Source: UBA1930 sp943368475 (GTDB lineage Bacteria > Bacteroidota > Bacteroidia > Chitinophagales > Chitinophagaceae). Taken from it: DNA of 64,000 nt. Shown piece by piece: positions 49,318 through 58,224 of this stretch (its first letter is position 1; every line of letters starts with the position of its first letter). Below the pieces are notes generated by a model, which made no database searches, was not told the DNA's origin, and saw only the letters and a list, made by a program, of their open reading frames with translations. The stretch is taken from contig CALRLF020000010.1 of NCBI GenBank assembly GCA_943368475.1, positions 1-64,000 on the forward strand. Direction: 5' to 3'. The translations under genes were made by a program, and so were the position numbers.

Positions 49318-50160
49318 ATGACCAATATGCAACATTTTCACGAGGTTAGTATGAACTGCAGTCGCAATACTACAGAAAAGTATAGCACCAGCTTTTCATC
49401 GGCTATCAAATTATTGCATAAAGATTTGCGTCAACCAATTTTTAATATTTATGGGTTTGTTCGTTTTGCTGATGAAATTGTAGATACTTTTCATGAGCAT
49501 GATAAGGCTATTTTGTTGGAGGAGTTTAAAAAAGAAACATATTTGGCTATTGAAAGAAAAATTAGCTTAAACCCAATTTTGCATAGTTTTCAGTTAACTG
49601 TTAATCAATATGGTATCAGCCATGATTTGATTGATGCTTTTTTGTATTCGATGGAGCTAGATTTAAGTGAAAGAAAATACGATAGAAGTGGTTATGAACA
49701 ATATATTTATGGTAGTGCAGAAGTGGTTGGGTTAATGTGTTTGTATGTTTTTTGTAATGGTGATAAGGCTTTATATGAAACATTGAAACCTGGTGCAAGA
49801 AGTTTAGGTGCTGCGTTTCAAAAAGTTAATTTTTTAAGAGATTTAAAAGCCGATTTTGAAGGGTTAGAAAGAGTTTACTTTCCTGGATGTGATTTTAGAA
49901 ACTTTACTGAAAACGATAAACGCAATATTGAAGCAGATATTCAAAAAGATTTTAACGATGCGTACGCAGCCATTCTTCAGCTACCTATGAAATCTAGATT
50001 TGGTGTATATGTGGCTTATAAATATTACCTATCACTCTTCAAAAAAATTAAAAAACTTCAGCCACAACGAATCATGCAGGAGCGTGTTCGTATTCCTGAT
50101 TATGGCAAGTTTTATATTGTTGCAAAAGCAGGTTTAAGAAGTCAGTTGAATTTACTTTAA
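49318..50160 (+). CDS. crtB: Phytoene synthase
   Basis: The 280-residue protein matches phytoene/squalene synthase: FSSAIKLLHKDLRQPIFNIYGFVRFADEIVDTF holds the first DxxxD motif (about 45-55), and GAAFQKVNFLRDLKADFEGLERVYFP holds the second Asp-rich site near residue 170. It joins two geranylgeranyl diphosphates into phytoene. An ATG three codons further in (49327) is also possible. The lack of other prenyl-transfer genes nearby and its place beside crtI make phytoene rather than squalene the product. Confidence 0.92.
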   Translation: MTNMQHFHEVSMNCSRNTTEKYSTSFSSAIKLLHKDLRQPIFNIYGFVRFADEIVDTFHEHDKAILLEEFKKETYLAIERKISLNPILHSFQLTVNQYGISHDLIDAFLYSMELDLSERKYDRSGYEQYIYGSAEVVGLMCLYVFCNGDKALYETLKPGARSLGAAFQKVNFLRDLKADFEGLERVYFPGCDFRNFTENDKRNIEADIQKDFNDAYAAILQLPMKSRFGVYVAYKYYLSLFKKIKKLQPQRIMQERVRIPDYGKFYIVAKAGLRSQLNLL

Positions 50161-50263
50161 TTCCCTTGTAACTTATTATTTCTTAATTACAATTGTACAT
50201 AGGTTTTTCTTTCTAATTTCGATATTTCTAATCTACAAATTGGATATACTTTATTTTTATAGC

Positions 50264-50782
50264 ATGGAACAAGTGATTTTGGTTGACGAAAATGACCAGC
50301 AGATTGGTTTAATGGAGAAAATGGCTGCTCATGAACAAGCTCTTTTGCATAGGGCTTTCAGCGTTTTCATCTTTAACACCGAAGGAAAAATGCTTTTGCA
50401 ACAAAGAGCTTTGACCAAATACCACAGTGGTGGTTTATGGACCAATGCTTGTTGCAGTCATCCTCGTTCAAATGAAAATGTTATAGATGCTGCAACGAGA
50501 AGATTACATGAAGAAATGGGATTTGTAACGCCAATTCAAGCTGCATTTCAATTTACATATAAAGCTGTATTTGATAATGGTTTAACTGAGCATGAATTTG
50601 ACCATGTTTTTACAGGAACTTATGATGGAGAAATTAATATAAATCCAGATGAAGTAGAAAACTATGCTTATGGTTTAATAGAAGATATAGAATTAGATAT
50701 TCAACAAAATCCGTCTATATATACCGAATGGTTTAAGATAGCTTTCCCTAAAGTTAAAAACTGGTTACAACAAAATAAATAA
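50264..50782 (+). CDS. idi: Isopentenyl-diphosphate delta-isomerase (type I)
   Basis: The 172-residue protein is a type I IDI, interconverting IPP and DMAPP. The Nudix-like fold shows ALLHRAFSVFIFNTEGKMLLQQRA, the metal and active-site motif GGLWTNACCSHPR (catalytic Cys), and RRLHEEMGF. The ATG at 50264 (MEQVILVDENDQQIG) matches the family N-terminus; the longer ORF start adds eight non-conserved residues. It lies 4 bases before the second desaturase gene, so the two are cotranscribed. Confidence 0.95.
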   Translation: MEQVILVDENDQQIGLMEKMAAHEQALLHRAFSVFIFNTEGKMLLQQRALTKYHSGGLWTNACCSHPRSNENVIDAATRRLHEEMGFVTPIQAAFQFTYKAVFDNGLTEHEFDHVFTGTYDGEININPDEVENYAYGLIEDIELDIQQNPSIYTEWFKIAFPKVKNWLQQNK

Positions 50783-50786
50783 TACA

Positions 50787-52286
50787 ATGAGTAAACCAAC
50801 TGCAATAGTTATTGGTGCTGGTATTGCAGGATTAGCATCTGCGATAAGGCTTGCTGTACAAGGTTTTGAAGTAAATGTATTTGAAAAAAATAATTATCCC
50901 GGCGGAAAACTTTCTCATTTTAATTTAGGTACTTATCAATTTGATGCTGGACCAAGTTTATTTACACAGCCACAAAATATTATTGACTTATTTCAATTAG
51001 CAAATGAACCTATTGAAGACTACTTTTCTTATGAATCATTACCCATCTCTTTTAAATATTTTTATGAAGATGGTACTGTTGTAAATGCTTACACTAATGA
51101 AAATAAATTAACCAAAGAGTTAAAGGAAAAGTTAGGCGAAGATGAATCAGCTGTAAAAAATTACTTGAACCAATCAGCAAATATTTATACCAACATTGGC
51201 AAAATATTTTTGAATTTTTCACTACATAAAAAAGCAACGTTATTTAAAGCTCCCATACGAAAGGCAATAGCTGCAACCAAGGTAAAGTATTTGTTTAAAA
51301 GTATGCATCGTGAAAATGCTACAACTTTTAAGAATGCAAAAACAGTTCAGTTATTTAACAGGTATGCTACTTATAATGGTAGCAATCCTTACAAGGCTCC
51401 AAGTATGTTGTGCTTAATACCACATTTAGAATTAAGTGAGGGTACATTTTATCCCAAAGGTGGAATGATTACTATTACCAACGCTTTGTATAAATTGGCT
51501 CAGAAAAAAGGGGTTCAATTTTATTTTAATTCACCTGTAGAAAGGATTATTGAGAAAGAAAAATCTGTAGTAGGTATTGTTGTAAAAGGAGAAAATTTTT
51601 ACAGTAATACTGTTATAAGCAATATGGATGTGTATTTCACCTACAAGCATTTGCTAAACAATGAACACAAAGCAGCAAAAGTTTTGAAACAAGAAAGAAG
51701 CAGTAGTGCTTTAATATTTTATTGGGGTATAAAAAAAGAGTTTAAAGAGCTAGAGTTGCACAATATTTTTTTTAGCAACAATTACAAAGAAGAGTTCAAC
51801 AGTTTGTTCAAAACAAAACAATTGTACAACGACCCAACAGTATATATCAATATAACCAGTAAATGTGAACCTAATTTACAAGCACCTTTGGGTAAAGAAA
51901 ACTGGTTTGTAATGATTAATGTTCCTGCTAATATTGGTCAAAATTGGGAAGCTTATAAAACACAAGCTAAAGCCAATATTTTAAAGAAACTAAATAAAAT
52001 GCTTGGTGTTAATATTGAACAGTTAATTGAGGAAGAGGCAGTTTTAGATCCTGTTTTAATTGAAAATAAAACAGCTTCTTATATGGGTTCATTGTATGGT
52101 ACTTCTTCTAATTCAAAAATGGCAGCATTTTTACGTCATCCCAATTTTAGTAAGCAAATAAAGGGCTTATATTTTGTGGGAGGAAGTGTTCATCCTGGTG
52201 GGGGAATTCCTCTATGTTTACAAAGTGCAAAAATAATGAGTCAATTGGTTGCAGAAGACGCCCTCAAAAAACACATATCTCATTGA
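50787..52286 (+). CDS. crtD: Carotenoid 3,4-desaturase-like (CrtD-type) oxidoreductase
   Basis: The 499-residue protein belongs to the CrtI/CrtD family: N-terminal FAD motif AIVIGAGIAGLASAIRLAVQGFEVNVFEKNNYPGGKLSHF, then YQFDAGPSLFTQPQNI. The C-terminal block is LYFVGGSVHPGGGIPLCLQSAKIMSQL. A second desaturase beside a CruF-like hydratase gene points to CrtD, which adds the 3',4' double bond to 1'-hydroxy carotenoids. It could also be a CrtI-like second phytoene desaturase. The cruF-like gene starts at or before its stop codon. Confidence 0.85.
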   Translation: MSKPTAIVIGAGIAGLASAIRLAVQGFEVNVFEKNNYPGGKLSHFNLGTYQFDAGPSLFTQPQNIIDLFQLANEPIEDYFSYESLPISFKYFYEDGTVVNAYTNENKLTKELKEKLGEDESAVKNYLNQSANIYTNIGKIFLNFSLHKKATLFKAPIRKAIAATKVKYLFKSMHRENATTFKNAKTVQLFNRYATYNGSNPYKAPSMLCLIPHLELSEGTFYPKGGMITITNALYKLAQKKGVQFYFNSPVERIIEKEKSVVGIVVKGENFYSNTVISNMDVYFTYKHLLNNEHKAAKVLKQERSSSALIFYWGIKKEFKELELHNIFFSNNYKEEFNSLFKTKQLYNDPTVYINITSKCEPNLQAPLGKENWFVMINVPANIGQNWEAYKTQAKANILKKLNKMLGVNIEQLIEEEAVLDPVLIENKTASYMGSLYGTSSNSKMAAFLRHPNFSKQIKGLYFVGGSVHPGGGIPLCLQSAKIMSQLVAEDALKKHISH

Positions 52287-52966
52287 AAGTTTCAAAAAAA
52301 AATATTGCTCTTTTTTTAGCTTTGCTTTTTCATGTGAGTGGAGCAATAGGTATCTTATTTTCACCTTATAAAGATTGGTTTATACAAAACACACCACTCA
52401 ATCTTTGTTTAATGGCTGCTTTGCTTTTTTATACCCACGAAGAAAAAAATACTTCTTTCTATTTCTTTGCAATTCTTGCATTTGCAACAGGAATGATTAC
52501 GGAAATAATTGGTGTAAATACAGGTTATTTATTTGGAAATTATAGTTATGGTTCGGTTATGGGTTTTAAACTAAAAGGAGTTCCATTATTAATAGGTGTA
52601 CAATGGTTTGTTACTGTATTTTGTTGTGGTTGTATTGTGCATCAATTACATCTATGGTTAGAGAAAAAATATGAAAGTCAAGGTTTAATGATTTCTCCAA
52701 AAATTCAGTTTGCATCTTTGATTGTCGATAGTGCTTTGTTAGCAACAACTTTCGATTTTATTATGGAACCAGTAGCTATTGATTTACTTTTTTGGCAATG
52801 GCAAAACAATACAATTCCATTTTACAACTATGTATGTTGGTTTGTAATCAGTTTAATATTAATGATTGCTTTTCGAAAGCTGCCTTTTAAAAAAGAGAAC
52901 CATTTTGCAATACATTTGTTTATTATACAAGTACTATTTTTTTTAATACTCAGAACTTTTTCATAA
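52214..52966 (+). CDS. cruF: CruF-like carotenoid 1',2'-hydratase (DUF422) membrane protein
   Basis: The 250-residue ORF encodes six to seven membrane helices with TFDFIMEPVAIDLLFWQW and MITEIIGVNTGYLFGNYSYG, the signatures of CruF/PF04240 proteins that hydrate the psi-end of gamma-carotene-type carotenoids. The ATG at 52214 gives a 73-base overlap with crtD and a poor N-terminus. A TTG at 52283 that overlaps the crtD stop (TTGA) would begin LKVSKKNIALFLAL and looks more natural. Its stop overlaps the crtZ start by one base (TAATG). Confidence 0.85.
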   Translation: MFTKCKNNESIGCRRRPQKTHISLKVSKKNIALFLALLFHVSGAIGILFSPYKDWFIQNTPLNLCLMAALLFYTHEEKNTSFYFFAILAFATGMITEIIGVNTGYLFGNYSYGSVMGFKLKGVPLLIGVQWFVTVFCCGCIVHQLHLWLEKKYESQGLMISPKIQFASLIVDSALLATTFDFIMEPVAIDLLFWQWQNNTIPFYNYVCWFVISLILMIAFRKLPFKKENHFAIHLFIIQVLFFLILRTFS

Positions 52967-53445
52967 TGCTGTTTAGTATATTTATAACCCTACTCACTTT
53001 TGCTGTAATGGAGCTAATAACTTGGCTTACACACAAGTATGTAATGCATGGTTTTTTGTGGTATTTACACGAAGATCATCACCAGCCATCGGGGCATGTG
53101 TTCGAAAAAAATGACGCCTTCTTTCTAATCTTTGCTATTCCAAGTTGGTTATGCATCATGTTGGGTTTACAAAATCAATTGTATTGGGTTGCAGCGATTG
53201 GTTTTGGTATTGCATTGTATGGGTTGGCTTATTTTATTGTGCATGAAGTAATTATTCATCAAAGAATTAAATGGTTTACCAGAAGTAACAATCGTTACAT
53301 TAAAGCCATTCGTTGGGCACACAAAATGCACCACAAACATTTAGATAAAGAGGAGGGAGAAAGTTTTGGAATGCTTATTGTAGCTAAAAAATATTGGGAT
53401 AAGGTTCGTAAAGACGAATCGATACAAAAAGTTAAAGCATCTTAA
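52966..53445 (+). CDS. crtZ: Beta-carotene hydroxylase
   Basis: The 159-residue protein is a CrtZ-type di-iron membrane hydroxylase: THKYVMHGFLWYLHEDHHQP (HxxxxHx8HH), HEVIIHQRIKWF and the C-terminal HKMHHKH box carry the iron-binding histidines. It adds 3-hydroxyl groups to beta-ionone rings. It is the last gene of the tightly packed idi-crtD-cruF-crtZ block. Confidence 0.93.
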   Translation: MLFSIFITLLTFAVMELITWLTHKYVMHGFLWYLHEDHHQPSGHVFEKNDAFFLIFAIPSWLCIMLGLQNQLYWVAAIGFGIALYGLAYFIVHEVIIHQRIKWFTRSNNRYIKAIRWAHKMHHKHLDKEEGESFGMLIVAKKYWDKVRKDESIQKVKAS

Positions 53446-53470
53446 AAAAAATCAACACAACTACAGCGTC

Positions 53471-53500
53471 TTGTAGTTTGAATAAGATTTTCTATATTTG
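53471..53500 (+). promoter_or_regulatory. Bacteroidetes-type promoter of greA
   Basis: TTG (53471-53473), a 19-base spacer and TATATTTG (53493-53500) are a very good match to the consensus. Transcription would begin near 53507, which leaves about 60 bases before the ATG at 53568. This splits greA from the carotenoid operon. Confidence 0.75.
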
Positions 53501-53567
53501 TATTTTATGCAACGCTACATTTTATATGTGGCGTTGTATTTTTTTTATCTCTTCTAAACAAAAGACT

Positions 53568-54035
53568 ATGAGTGAATATGTAACACAAGACACTTTTGAC
53601 AAAATGAAGGTAGAGCTGCATCGCATGAAATCAATTGACCGACCTGCAGCGTCAAAAGCCATTGCCGAAGCCAGAGAAAAAGGCGATTTAAAAGAAAATG
53701 CTGAGTACGATAGTGCCAAAGAAGCACAAGGTATGTTGGAAGCAAAAATTAAACAATTGGAAGGTGTAATTGCCACTGCTAAGATTGTTGATACCAATAC
53801 AATCGATACCAGCAGAGTAAGCATTTTAACCAAAGTAACCATTACCAATATGGCTACTAAAAAAACAGTTACCTATCAGTTGGTGGGTGAAAAAGAAGCC
53901 GATCTAAAATCTGGAAAAATTTCAGCATCCTCTCCAATTGGAAAAGGATTAATGGGTAAAGTAAAAGGTGAAGTAGCAGAAGTTCAAGCACCTAATGGTG
54001 TTATGAAATTTAAAATTGATGATATAACTGTTTAA
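53568..54035 (+). CDS. greA: Transcription elongation factor GreA
   Basis: The 155-residue protein has the N-terminal coiled coil (KAIAEAREKGDLKENAEYDSAKEAQGMLEAKIKQLE) with the two acidic residues at the tip, and the C-terminal FKBP-like domain (YQLVGEKEADLKSGKISASSPIGKGLMGK). It rescues backtracked RNA polymerase. The ATG at 53568 (MSEYVTQDTFDKMK) gives the normal length; the promoter above supports it. Confidence 0.95.
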   Translation: MSEYVTQDTFDKMKVELHRMKSIDRPAASKAIAEAREKGDLKENAEYDSAKEAQGMLEAKIKQLEGVIATAKIVDTNTIDTSRVSILTKVTITNMATKKTVTYQLVGEKEADLKSGKISASSPIGKGLMGKVKGEVAEVQAPNGVMKFKIDDITV

Positions 54036-54124
54036 ATTTCTCAAAACACATGTACAAAATGCAGTCTATTGGGCTGCATTTTTGTTTTAAATCAACTTAA
54101 TTTGCAGCATCTTAAAATGATTGT

Positions 54125-54514
54125 ATGACTATATTTTCAAAAATTATTAATGGAGAAATTCCTTGTCATAAAATTGCAGAGAATGATCAGTTCATTGCAT
54201 TTTTAGACATTTTTCCTGTACAATATGGTCACACATTGGTAGTACCAAAAATTGAAGTTGATAAAATATTCGATGTGCCTGATGCATATTTAGCCAATCT
54301 GCTATTGTTTGCAAAACCTATTGCCCATGCTATAGAAAAAGCTTTTGAGTGCAATAGGGTAAATATAATTACTGTTGGGCTCGAAGTGCCCCATGCTCAC
54401 GTGCATTTGTTGGCTACCAATACTTTGCATGATGTAGATTTAAGCAAACCCAAGTTGAAATTATCTTCAGACGAGCTAAAAGAAGTGCAACAAAAAATTA
54501 TAGCGTTTTTATAA
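54125..54514 (+). CDS. HIT-family nucleotide-binding protein
   Basis: The 129-residue protein matches HIT/HINT proteins: TIFSKIINGEIPCHKIAENDQFIAFLDIFPVQYGHTLVVPK and the histidine triad VPHAHVHLLA near residue 95. These hydrolyse adenosine phosphoramidates or similar nucleotides. It follows greA by 90 bases, a common pairing in Bacteroidetes. Confidence 0.92.
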   Translation: MTIFSKIINGEIPCHKIAENDQFIAFLDIFPVQYGHTLVVPKIEVDKIFDVPDAYLANLLLFAKPIAHAIEKAFECNRVNIITVGLEVPHAHVHLLATNTLHDVDLSKPKLKLSSDELKEVQQKIIAFL

Positions 54515-54565
54515 AATACAACTTGCTATTCACACATTCTGCTTGCTGTGCTTACATTTGCTATA

Positions 54566-55372
54566 ATGCAGTACACACTTAAGAAAAGTTTAGGTCAACA
54601 TTTTTTGAAGGATGAAAATATTTGTAAAAAAATTGTTGATGCAGTTGAGCAAACACTCTCTGAACATTCAATCAATCAATTGGTAGAAGTTGGTCCAGGT
54701 GGTGGTGCTATCACAAAATATTTGTTGCAAATACCTAATGTAGATTTTAAAGCCGTAGAACTAGACGAAGAAAAAGTGCAGTTTTTAGAAGCAACTTATC
54801 CTGCTATTCGAAATAGAATTATTCATAAAAGCTTTTTAGATATAGATGCTCCTTTCGAAAATAAGTTTGTGGTAGTAGGAAATTTCCCTTACAACATTTC
54901 TTCACAAATACTGTTTAAAATACTGAAATGGAAGCAACAAGTGCCTGTGGTAATTGGGATGTTTCAAAAAGAAGTAGCACAAAGGGTTGCAGCAAAACCC
55001 AATAGTAAAACTTATGGAATTTTGAGTGTTCTAATTCAGGCATATTACGATGTAGAGTATTTATTCGATGTATCACCAGGTTGTTTTAATCCACCACCAA
55101 AAGTAATGAGTGGTGTAATTAAATTGAAATTGAGAAATACAAGATATGAAGTGAAGAGTGAAAAGGCATTTGTGCTATTAGTGAAGTTGGCATTTAATCA
55201 ACGAAGAAAAATGTTGCGTAATGCAGTGAAGTCAGTATTTACAACAGAGGTTTTACAAGATGAAATATTTAATAAAAGAGCTGAACAACTAAGCATTGAC
55301 GATTTTGCGGCATTAACTTTTAAAATGCAAGGCAAAAGCGATGTTGAGGCAGATACAATGAATGAAGTATAA
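54566..55372 (+). CDS. rsmA: 16S rRNA dimethyladenosine transferase
   Basis: The 268-residue protein is RsmA/KsgA, which dimethylates two adjacent adenines near the 3' end of 16S rRNA. Seen are LKKSLGQHFLKDENIC at the N-terminus, the SAM motif VEVGPGGGAITKYLL, the catalytic NFPYNIS, and the C-terminal FNQRRKMLRNAVKSVF. The ATG at 54566 is chosen as it directly precedes the conserved start. Confidence 0.95.
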   Translation: MQYTLKKSLGQHFLKDENICKKIVDAVEQTLSEHSINQLVEVGPGGGAITKYLLQIPNVDFKAVELDEEKVQFLEATYPAIRNRIIHKSFLDIDAPFENKFVVVGNFPYNISSQILFKILKWKQQVPVVIGMFQKEVAQRVAAKPNSKTYGILSVLIQAYYDVEYLFDVSPGCFNPPPKVMSGVIKLKLRNTRYEVKSEKAFVLLVKLAFNQRRKMLRNAVKSVFTTEVLQDEIFNKRAEQLSIDDFAALTFKMQGKSDVEADTMNEV

Positions 55373-55420
55373 ATGTCTTCTAATCATTACAGATAACAGA
55401 GTCGTTTTTTTGTATAAATA

Positions 55421-56362
55421 TTGAAAACTAAACAGGAAGTGAAAAAAGTAATTATAACAGGTCCGGCACATGCAATAGTTGAAGATGTTTTATTAACCAA
55501 TGGGTATACAGTAGTGAATAATCCTGCTATTAGTTATAATGAACTTACAACTCAAATAATTGATGCTGTTGGTTTAATACTTACAACACGAATAAAGGCT
55601 GATAAAGCATTACTCGAAAAAGCCAATACATTGCAATGGATTGGTCGTTTGGGCAGTGGTATGGAATTAATTGATGTTGCTTACGCAGAAAGTAGAGGCA
55701 TAAAATGCTTTAGCAGCCCCGAAGGAAATAGAAATGCTGTAGCCGAACATACATTGGCTTTATTACTAAATTTAATGAATAAAGTAAACAGTAGTTACGA
55801 GTTATTAAAAACTGGTGTGTGGGCAAGAGAACAAAGTAGAGGCGAAGAACTAAATGGCAAAACCGTTGGTATCATTGGGTTTGGAAATGCAGGTAGCAGT
55901 TTTGCCAAATTGTTAGGAGCTTTTGATGTTACAGTACTAGCGTACGATAAATACAAAACTGGCTTTGCAAATGGTCATATTAGAGAAGCAAATATCGAAC
56001 AAATACAACGCTATGCCAATGTAATTAGTTTTCACATTCCACTGACGGAAGACACCTATCATTTTGCAAGTGATACTTTTTTTAATGCACTAGAAAACAA
56101 ACCTTATTTTTTAAATACCTGCAGAGGAAAAGTTACTGATACTCAAGCATTAATTATTGCTTTAGAAAACAATAAGCTTAAAGCTGCTGGTTTGGATGTG
56201 TTGGAAAATGAAAAGTTAGAAACTTATACTACTGAAGAAAAACAACAACTAGAAAAATTATTAAATTTCAATAATGTTTTAATTACTCCGCATACCGCAG
56301 GTGTTACAAAAGATTCTTTTTATAAAATGAGTAAAGTGTTATTAGATAAATTACCTCTTTAA
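55421..56362 (+). CDS. D-2-hydroxyacid dehydrogenase (phosphoglycerate dehydrogenase-like)
   Basis: The 313-residue protein has the D-isomer-specific dehydrogenase fold: substrate-domain LQWIGRLGSGMELIDVAYAESRGI, NAD-binding GKTVGIIGFGNAGSSFAKLL, the Arg in YFLNTCRGKVTD, and the His in VLITPHTAG. It resembles SerA without the regulatory ACT domain, so it may act on another 2-hydroxyacid. Start codon is TTG 55421 or GTG 55439. It ends 2 bases before the lycopene cyclase gene, suggesting cotranscription despite the unrelated role. Confidence 0.88.
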   Translation: MKTKQEVKKVIITGPAHAIVEDVLLTNGYTVVNNPAISYNELTTQIIDAVGLILTTRIKADKALLEKANTLQWIGRLGSGMELIDVAYAESRGIKCFSSPEGNRNAVAEHTLALLLNLMNKVNSSYELLKTGVWAREQSRGEELNGKTVGIIGFGNAGSSFAKLLGAFDVTVLAYDKYKTGFANGHIREANIEQIQRYANVISFHIPLTEDTYHFASDTFFNALENKPYFLNTCRGKVTDTQALIIALENNKLKAAGLDVLENEKLETYTTEEKQQLEKLLNFNNVLITPHTAGVTKDSFYKMSKVLLDKLPL

Positions 56363-56364
56363 TA

Positions 56365-57513
56365 TTGGCAAAGCAATACGACTATATTATTACAGGTGCA
56401 GGCTGTTCAGGATTAAGCTTATTAATGAGAATTTTGCAGCAACCAACGCTATGTAAAAAGAGCATTTTAGTAATTGATGAACAACCAAAAAATAAAAACG
56501 ATCGTACTTGGTGTTTTTGGGAGAAAGACAATGGGTTATTTAATGAAATTGTACACCATAGCTGGCAAGAACTAAAATTTGAATCCGGTGATTATACTGG
56601 TAGTTTTTCAATTGCACCTTATAGTTATAAAATGATTCATGGTTTAGATTTTTATAATCATGTAATCAATTTCGCTAAACAGTTTTCAAATGTTGAATTT
56701 CGATATGAGAAGATTATTCATGTAGCTACTGAAAACAATACTTCAGTTGTTGAACTGGTCAGCGAAAAAGTATTCGCCAATTATATTTTCAATTCAATTT
56801 TATTTGAACAACCCATCATTACAAAAAATGAATACTATTTGTTGCAACATTTCAAAGGTTGGGTAATCGAAACAACAGAAAACTATTTCGATGTTAATAC
56901 AGCAACTTTCATGGATTTTACTGTTAGCCAACAACACGGTACAACCTTTATGTATGTTCTGCCAACGGCAAAAAATAAAGCTTTGGTAGAGTACACTTTG
57001 TTTACTGAAAAACTATTGCCACAAGAAGCTTATGCAACTGCCTTACAAAAATATATTACTGAAAAGTTGGGTATACAATCTTACAATGTACTACATGAAG
57101 AGTTTGGCATTATTCCAATGACCAATCATTTATTTCCTACACATCAGGGTAATGTTGTTTATATTGGTATAGCTGGTGGACAAGCAAAAGGTAGCAGCGG
57201 TTATGCTTTCAACTTTATTCAAAAACGAACAACACAAATTGTAGAATCACTTGTACAAAACAATCATCCTTTTGTAATTAGAAGTTTTAGTGATAAAAAA
57301 TTTCATTTGTACGATAGTGTATTATTGAATGTTTTGCAAAACAAAAAAATGGAAGGTGCTGCAATTTTCTCTGCAATTTTCAAAGCCAATACACTACAAA
57401 ATGTTTTACAATTTTTAGATAACGATAGTAATCTACTGCAAGACTTAAAAATTATGAGTAGCGTACCTACATCAATATTTTTACCAGCTGCATTAAAAGA
57501 ATTGTTTAGTTAA
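56365..57513 (+). CDS. crtY: Lycopene cyclase (CrtY-type)
   Basis: The 382-residue flavoprotein has the N-terminal FAD motif YDYIITGAGCSGLSLLMRIL and DEQPKNKNDRTWCFWEK, both typical of lycopene beta-cyclases. Other blocks are FMDFTVSQQHGTTFMYVLPT and a GIIPMTNHL-type motif. It forms beta-ionone rings at one or both ends of lycopene. The start is TTG 56365; no ATG fits. It sits downstream of the dehydrogenase, away from the other crt genes. Confidence 0.9.
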   Translation: MAKQYDYIITGAGCSGLSLLMRILQQPTLCKKSILVIDEQPKNKNDRTWCFWEKDNGLFNEIVHHSWQELKFESGDYTGSFSIAPYSYKMIHGLDFYNHVINFAKQFSNVEFRYEKIIHVATENNTSVVELVSEKVFANYIFNSILFEQPIITKNEYYLLQHFKGWVIETTENYFDVNTATFMDFTVSQQHGTTFMYVLPTAKNKALVEYTLFTEKLLPQEAYATALQKYITEKLGIQSYNVLHEEFGIIPMTNHLFPTHQGNVVYIGIAGGQAKGSSGYAFNFIQKRTTQIVESLVQNNHPFVIRSFSDKKFHLYDSVLLNVLQNKKMEGAAIFSAIFKANTLQNVLQFLDNDSNLLQDLKIMSSVPTSIFLPAALKELFS

Positions 57514-58112
57514 ATTTCGGGCAACCTCAATCGTTTCCATTTGCTTATTATTCTTAATGTTACAACCAGTGTAACACAAATAAATAAGTTTACATCTTTC
57601 GAAATACCCAATTCAATTAAATAAATATATATCAATCCACCAGCCAAGCAGGCTGTTGCATACAATTCACCTCTTCTTAAAAGATTGGGAACTTCATTGC
57701 TAATTATATCAGCAATAAAGCCACCAAATGTTGCAGATATTACACCCATTATCACAGCATAGCCAGTATTAATGTTGGCAGCTAAACTCATTTCAATACC
57801 TGCAGCTGTAAATAAGCCAATCCCAATGGCATCGGTAAAAAAAATGCTTCTCTTAAACTTACTCATATTGGTATCAAACAAAAAAACAATAATTATAGCA
57901 CCCAAAACCAATCCCAATGCTAAGTAATCATTAACCCAGTTTACGGGTCGTATTCCAATTAATAAATCTCTAATTGTTCCACCACCATAGGCAGTTGCAA
58001 AAGCCAATACTACTGCACCAAATATGTCCATCTTATGTGTTCTTGCTTTTAATGCTCCTGTTAAAGCAAAAATAAAAATGCCTATATAGCTTATGATTTG
58101 AACAAATTTCAT
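57510..58112 (-). CDS. TRIC-type / UPF0126 (YadS-like) membrane protein
   Basis: The 200-residue protein has seven hydrophobic segments and the duplicated motif of the trimeric intracellular cation channel family: AVVLAFATAYGGGTIRDLLIG in the first half, and VIMGVISATFGGFIADII in the second. These act as cation channels or glycine-type transporters in bacteria. It overlaps the convergent lycopene cyclase stop by 4 bases. Confidence 0.88.
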   Translation of the reverse strand: MKFVQIISYIGIFIFALTGALKARTHKMDIFGAVVLAFATAYGGGTIRDLLIGIRPVNWVNDYLALGLVLGAIIIVFLFDTNMSKFKRSIFFTDAIGIGLFTAAGIEMSLAANINTGYAVIMGVISATFGGFIADIISNEVPNLLRRGELYATACLAGGLIYIYLIELGISKDVNLFICVTLVVTLRIISKWKRLRLPEI

Positions 58113-58224
58113 AGGTTGAAGATAGAAAACAATTCAACAATATGCATACACTTCATGTAGTTAACAATGGCATCATTTTCCAACTCAATCAACTCTCATT
58201 ATATTGCAGCATTAAAACGATTGT

